Shown: piece by piece, positions 33,189 through 34,267 of the stretch
How positions within the stretch are numbered: the stretch's first letter is position 1
How the letters are laid out: every line of letters begins with the position of its first letter
Origin: Lachnospiraceae bacterium
Lineage (GTDB): Bacteria > Bacillota > Clostridia > Lachnospirales > Lachnospiraceae
DNA length: 34,267 nucleotides
Direction of reading: 5' to 3'
Assembly: GCA_009774625.1 (NCBI GenBank)
Contig: VSOB01000036.1
Span: forward strand, 1 to 34,267
The notes under the pieces: generated by a model
What the model was told of the DNA's origin: nothing
The model's database searches: none
The model's input: only the letters and a program-made list of their open reading frames with translations
Program-made: the position numbers and the translations under genes

Positions 33189-33953
33189 ATGAAGAAATCC
33201 AATATTTTATGCGGTTTTATCATAGGTGTGGGACTGTTTTTGACAGGGTGCGGTAATTCTTTTGATGCCATGCCAAATCTGACAGAAGAGGAGAGCAGAC
33301 TGATTGCAGAGTATGCAGCCAGTATTTTAATCAAACATGATAAAAATGCGGGGAAACTGGCAAGTGATTCGGAGATTGCGGCTGCTGATGAAAGAGAGGC
33401 CACATTGCGGGCCAATACAGAGGCGCTTCAGGCTTTACTGGAAGATGAGACTGAGGAAACATCTGAAGAAGGACAGGAAAACAGTACTTCGGAGGGGAGC
33501 GCCCCCTCAGAACCCGTTGCAGCAGCTTTTGAAGGAATCGCACAGTTCTGTGGGCTGGATGGATTCCGTATTGAATATGTGGGACACAGTATCTGTGATT
33601 CCTATCCGCCTGCCGATAGTGAAGAACTGGTATTTGCAATGGATGCCACGGCAGGAAACCGGCTGTTGGTACTTCAGTTTGTGGCGGAGAATACGACAGC
33701 AGAAGATCTGGAGCTGAATACGTTAGATCGTAACATCAGGTTCAGGATTTCCGTGAACGACGGGGAAATGAGCAATGCATTGTCCACGTTGCTGTTGGAT
33801 GATCTGGCTTCTTACAAAGAAGTGGTGCCTGCAGGTACCAGTGTGACACTGGTTCTGACACGGGAGGTAACAGAGGCGGAGGCAGGTGGAGTCAGCACCA
33901 TTTCACTGTCCCTGAAAAATGAGTCTGATTCAGTGACAACTTTACTGGAGTAG
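33189..33953 (+). CDS. Lipoprotein, DUF4352/DUF5067-like fold possible
   Basis: A 254-residue exported lipoprotein. The signal peptide ends in lipobox LTGC (C21). Residues 22-75 are helical, 76-115 form an acidic Ser/Glu/Ala-rich linker, and 116-254 are a beta-rich domain with ELVFAMDATAGNRLLVLQF and NTTAEDLEL, resembling immunoglobulin-like DUF4352 or DUF5067 domains. That assignment is tentative. Two cysteines (near residues 120 and 136) could form a disulfide. ATAAGGAG precedes the ATG. It has its own promoter, so it need not belong to the kinase operon, although it could supply a signal to it. Confidence 0.75.
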   Translation: MKKSNILCGFIIGVGLFLTGCGNSFDAMPNLTEEESRLIAEYAASILIKHDKNAGKLASDSEIAAADEREATLRANTEALQALLEDETEETSEEGQENSTSEGSAPSEPVAAAFEGIAQFCGLDGFRIEYVGHSICDSYPPADSEELVFAMDATAGNRLLVLQFVAENTTAEDLELNTLDRNIRFRISVNDGEMSNALSTLLLDDLASYKEVVPAGTSVTLVLTREVTEAEAGGVSTISLSLKNESDSVTTLLE

Positions 33954-34037
33954 TGCACCAAACTGTGGAAAAAGAAAAAAAGCGGTCAATAAAACCCACT
34001 GAAAATCAGGGAAAAAGCCAAATTCTGGATGGTGTGT

Positions 34038-34095
34038 AAAAAATTAAAAAAATTTAGAAAAAATGGTTGACATTCTTTTAAAACAATGCTATACT
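34038..34095 (+). promoter_or_regulatory. Very strong promoter with A-rich UP element
   Basis: Consensus TTGACA (34067-34072) and extended -10 TGCTATACT (34087-34095) are spaced by exactly 17 bases. An A-tract-rich stretch (34038-34063) sits just upstream like an UP element. This is the strongest promoter in the window and points off the right edge. Confidence 0.85.
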
Positions 34096-34267
34096 TTGAT
34101 TCGTTGCTGAGGAACACAGTTCGACAGCAAACGACAGGAAATACAGAACCTTGACAAATAAACAGCAATGCGACCCTGAAGATTCTAAGGAAGAAAGAAG
34201 ATTCAGAGAACAGAAACCAAGTAAGAAGAAAAAGAAGCAGTAAAGAAGGAAGGACCAGCGAAGCAGG
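34096..34267 (+). other. Untranslated leader, probably of an rRNA operon
   Basis: No open frame with a ribosome site is present. A hairpin TCGTTGCTG (34101-34109) with CAGCAAACGA (34125-34134) begins at the expected transcript start. The segment CCTTGACAAATAAACAGC (34149-34166) resembles the boxA-region of Gram-positive rRNA leaders (pattern CTTTGAAAACTAAACA). The 16S gene itself is not in the window, so this is an inference. Confidence 0.5.

Noticed and set aside
1..34267. CRISPR arrays, insertion sequences, tRNA genes and toxin-antitoxin pairs
   Set aside because: No regularly spaced direct repeats, transposase motifs, tRNA cloverleaf besides tmRNA, or paired small toxin/antitoxin frames were seen on reading.

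Overview
The window reads as chromosomal DNA of an anaerobic Firmicute of the Clostridia, most likely a Lachnospiraceae member. Reasons are the gap-pgk-tpi cluster, the secG-rnr-smpB-ssrA order, a tmRNA tag reading ANDNLAYAA, strong AGGAGG-type ribosome sites, and an [FeFe]-hydrogenase-type sensor with its maturases. There is no phage, insertion sequence, integrase or CRISPR array. The family assignment is inference; the genus cannot be fixed from what is visible.

Layout. 1-3300: gap, pgk, tpiA (upper payoff phase of glycolysis) ending in a strong terminator. 3300-3590: a gene-poor gap with hairpins and two doubtful small ORFs. 3590-5490: a VanZ-like membrane protein (minus), a nicotinamidase-like hydrolase (plus) from a shared divergent promoter region, and a YgjP-type zinc peptidase-like protein (minus). 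5650-8480: a split chromate-type transporter (two half-size ChrA), thiamine pyrophosphokinase and an RsiV-like lipoprotein, converging with a cation diffusion facilitator (minus) whose 3' end overlaps the lipoprotein. 9720-15130: gpmI and a 1223-residue polytopic membrane protein. 15130-18700: a YtrA-type GntR regulator, ABC ATPase and large permease with overlapping reading frames. 18757-20443: enolase, then secG. 20530-23700: rnr, smpB and the tmRNA gene. 23750-24580: an HxlR-type regulator with a palindromic operator candidate, and a small coiled-coil protein. 24590-33104: the most distinctive block, an [FeFe]-hydrogenase/chemoreceptor fusion followed closely by hydE, hydG, hydF, a one-helix membrane protein and an OmpR-type response regulator with its histidine kinase. 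33190-33953: a lipoprotein. 34036-34267: a very strong promoter and leader resembling the start of an rRNA operon; the rRNA gene itself would lie beyond the window.

How it fits together. Four steps of lower glycolysis plus phosphoglycerate mutase are spread over 20 kb in several transcription units. The hydrogenase-like protein keeps the four cysteines expected to hold an H-cluster but has lost the catalytic proton-relay cysteine, and it ends in an MCP signalling domain. It therefore looks like a soluble H2 or redox receptor rather than a hydrogen-producing enzyme. It sits in front of a complete HydE/HydG/HydF set and a two-component system in one closely spaced direction, which suggests a dedicated sensing and signalling unit. 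The hydE start codon lies in the loop of a strong stem-loop that also holds its ribosome site, so its translation may be coupled to the sensor gene upstream.
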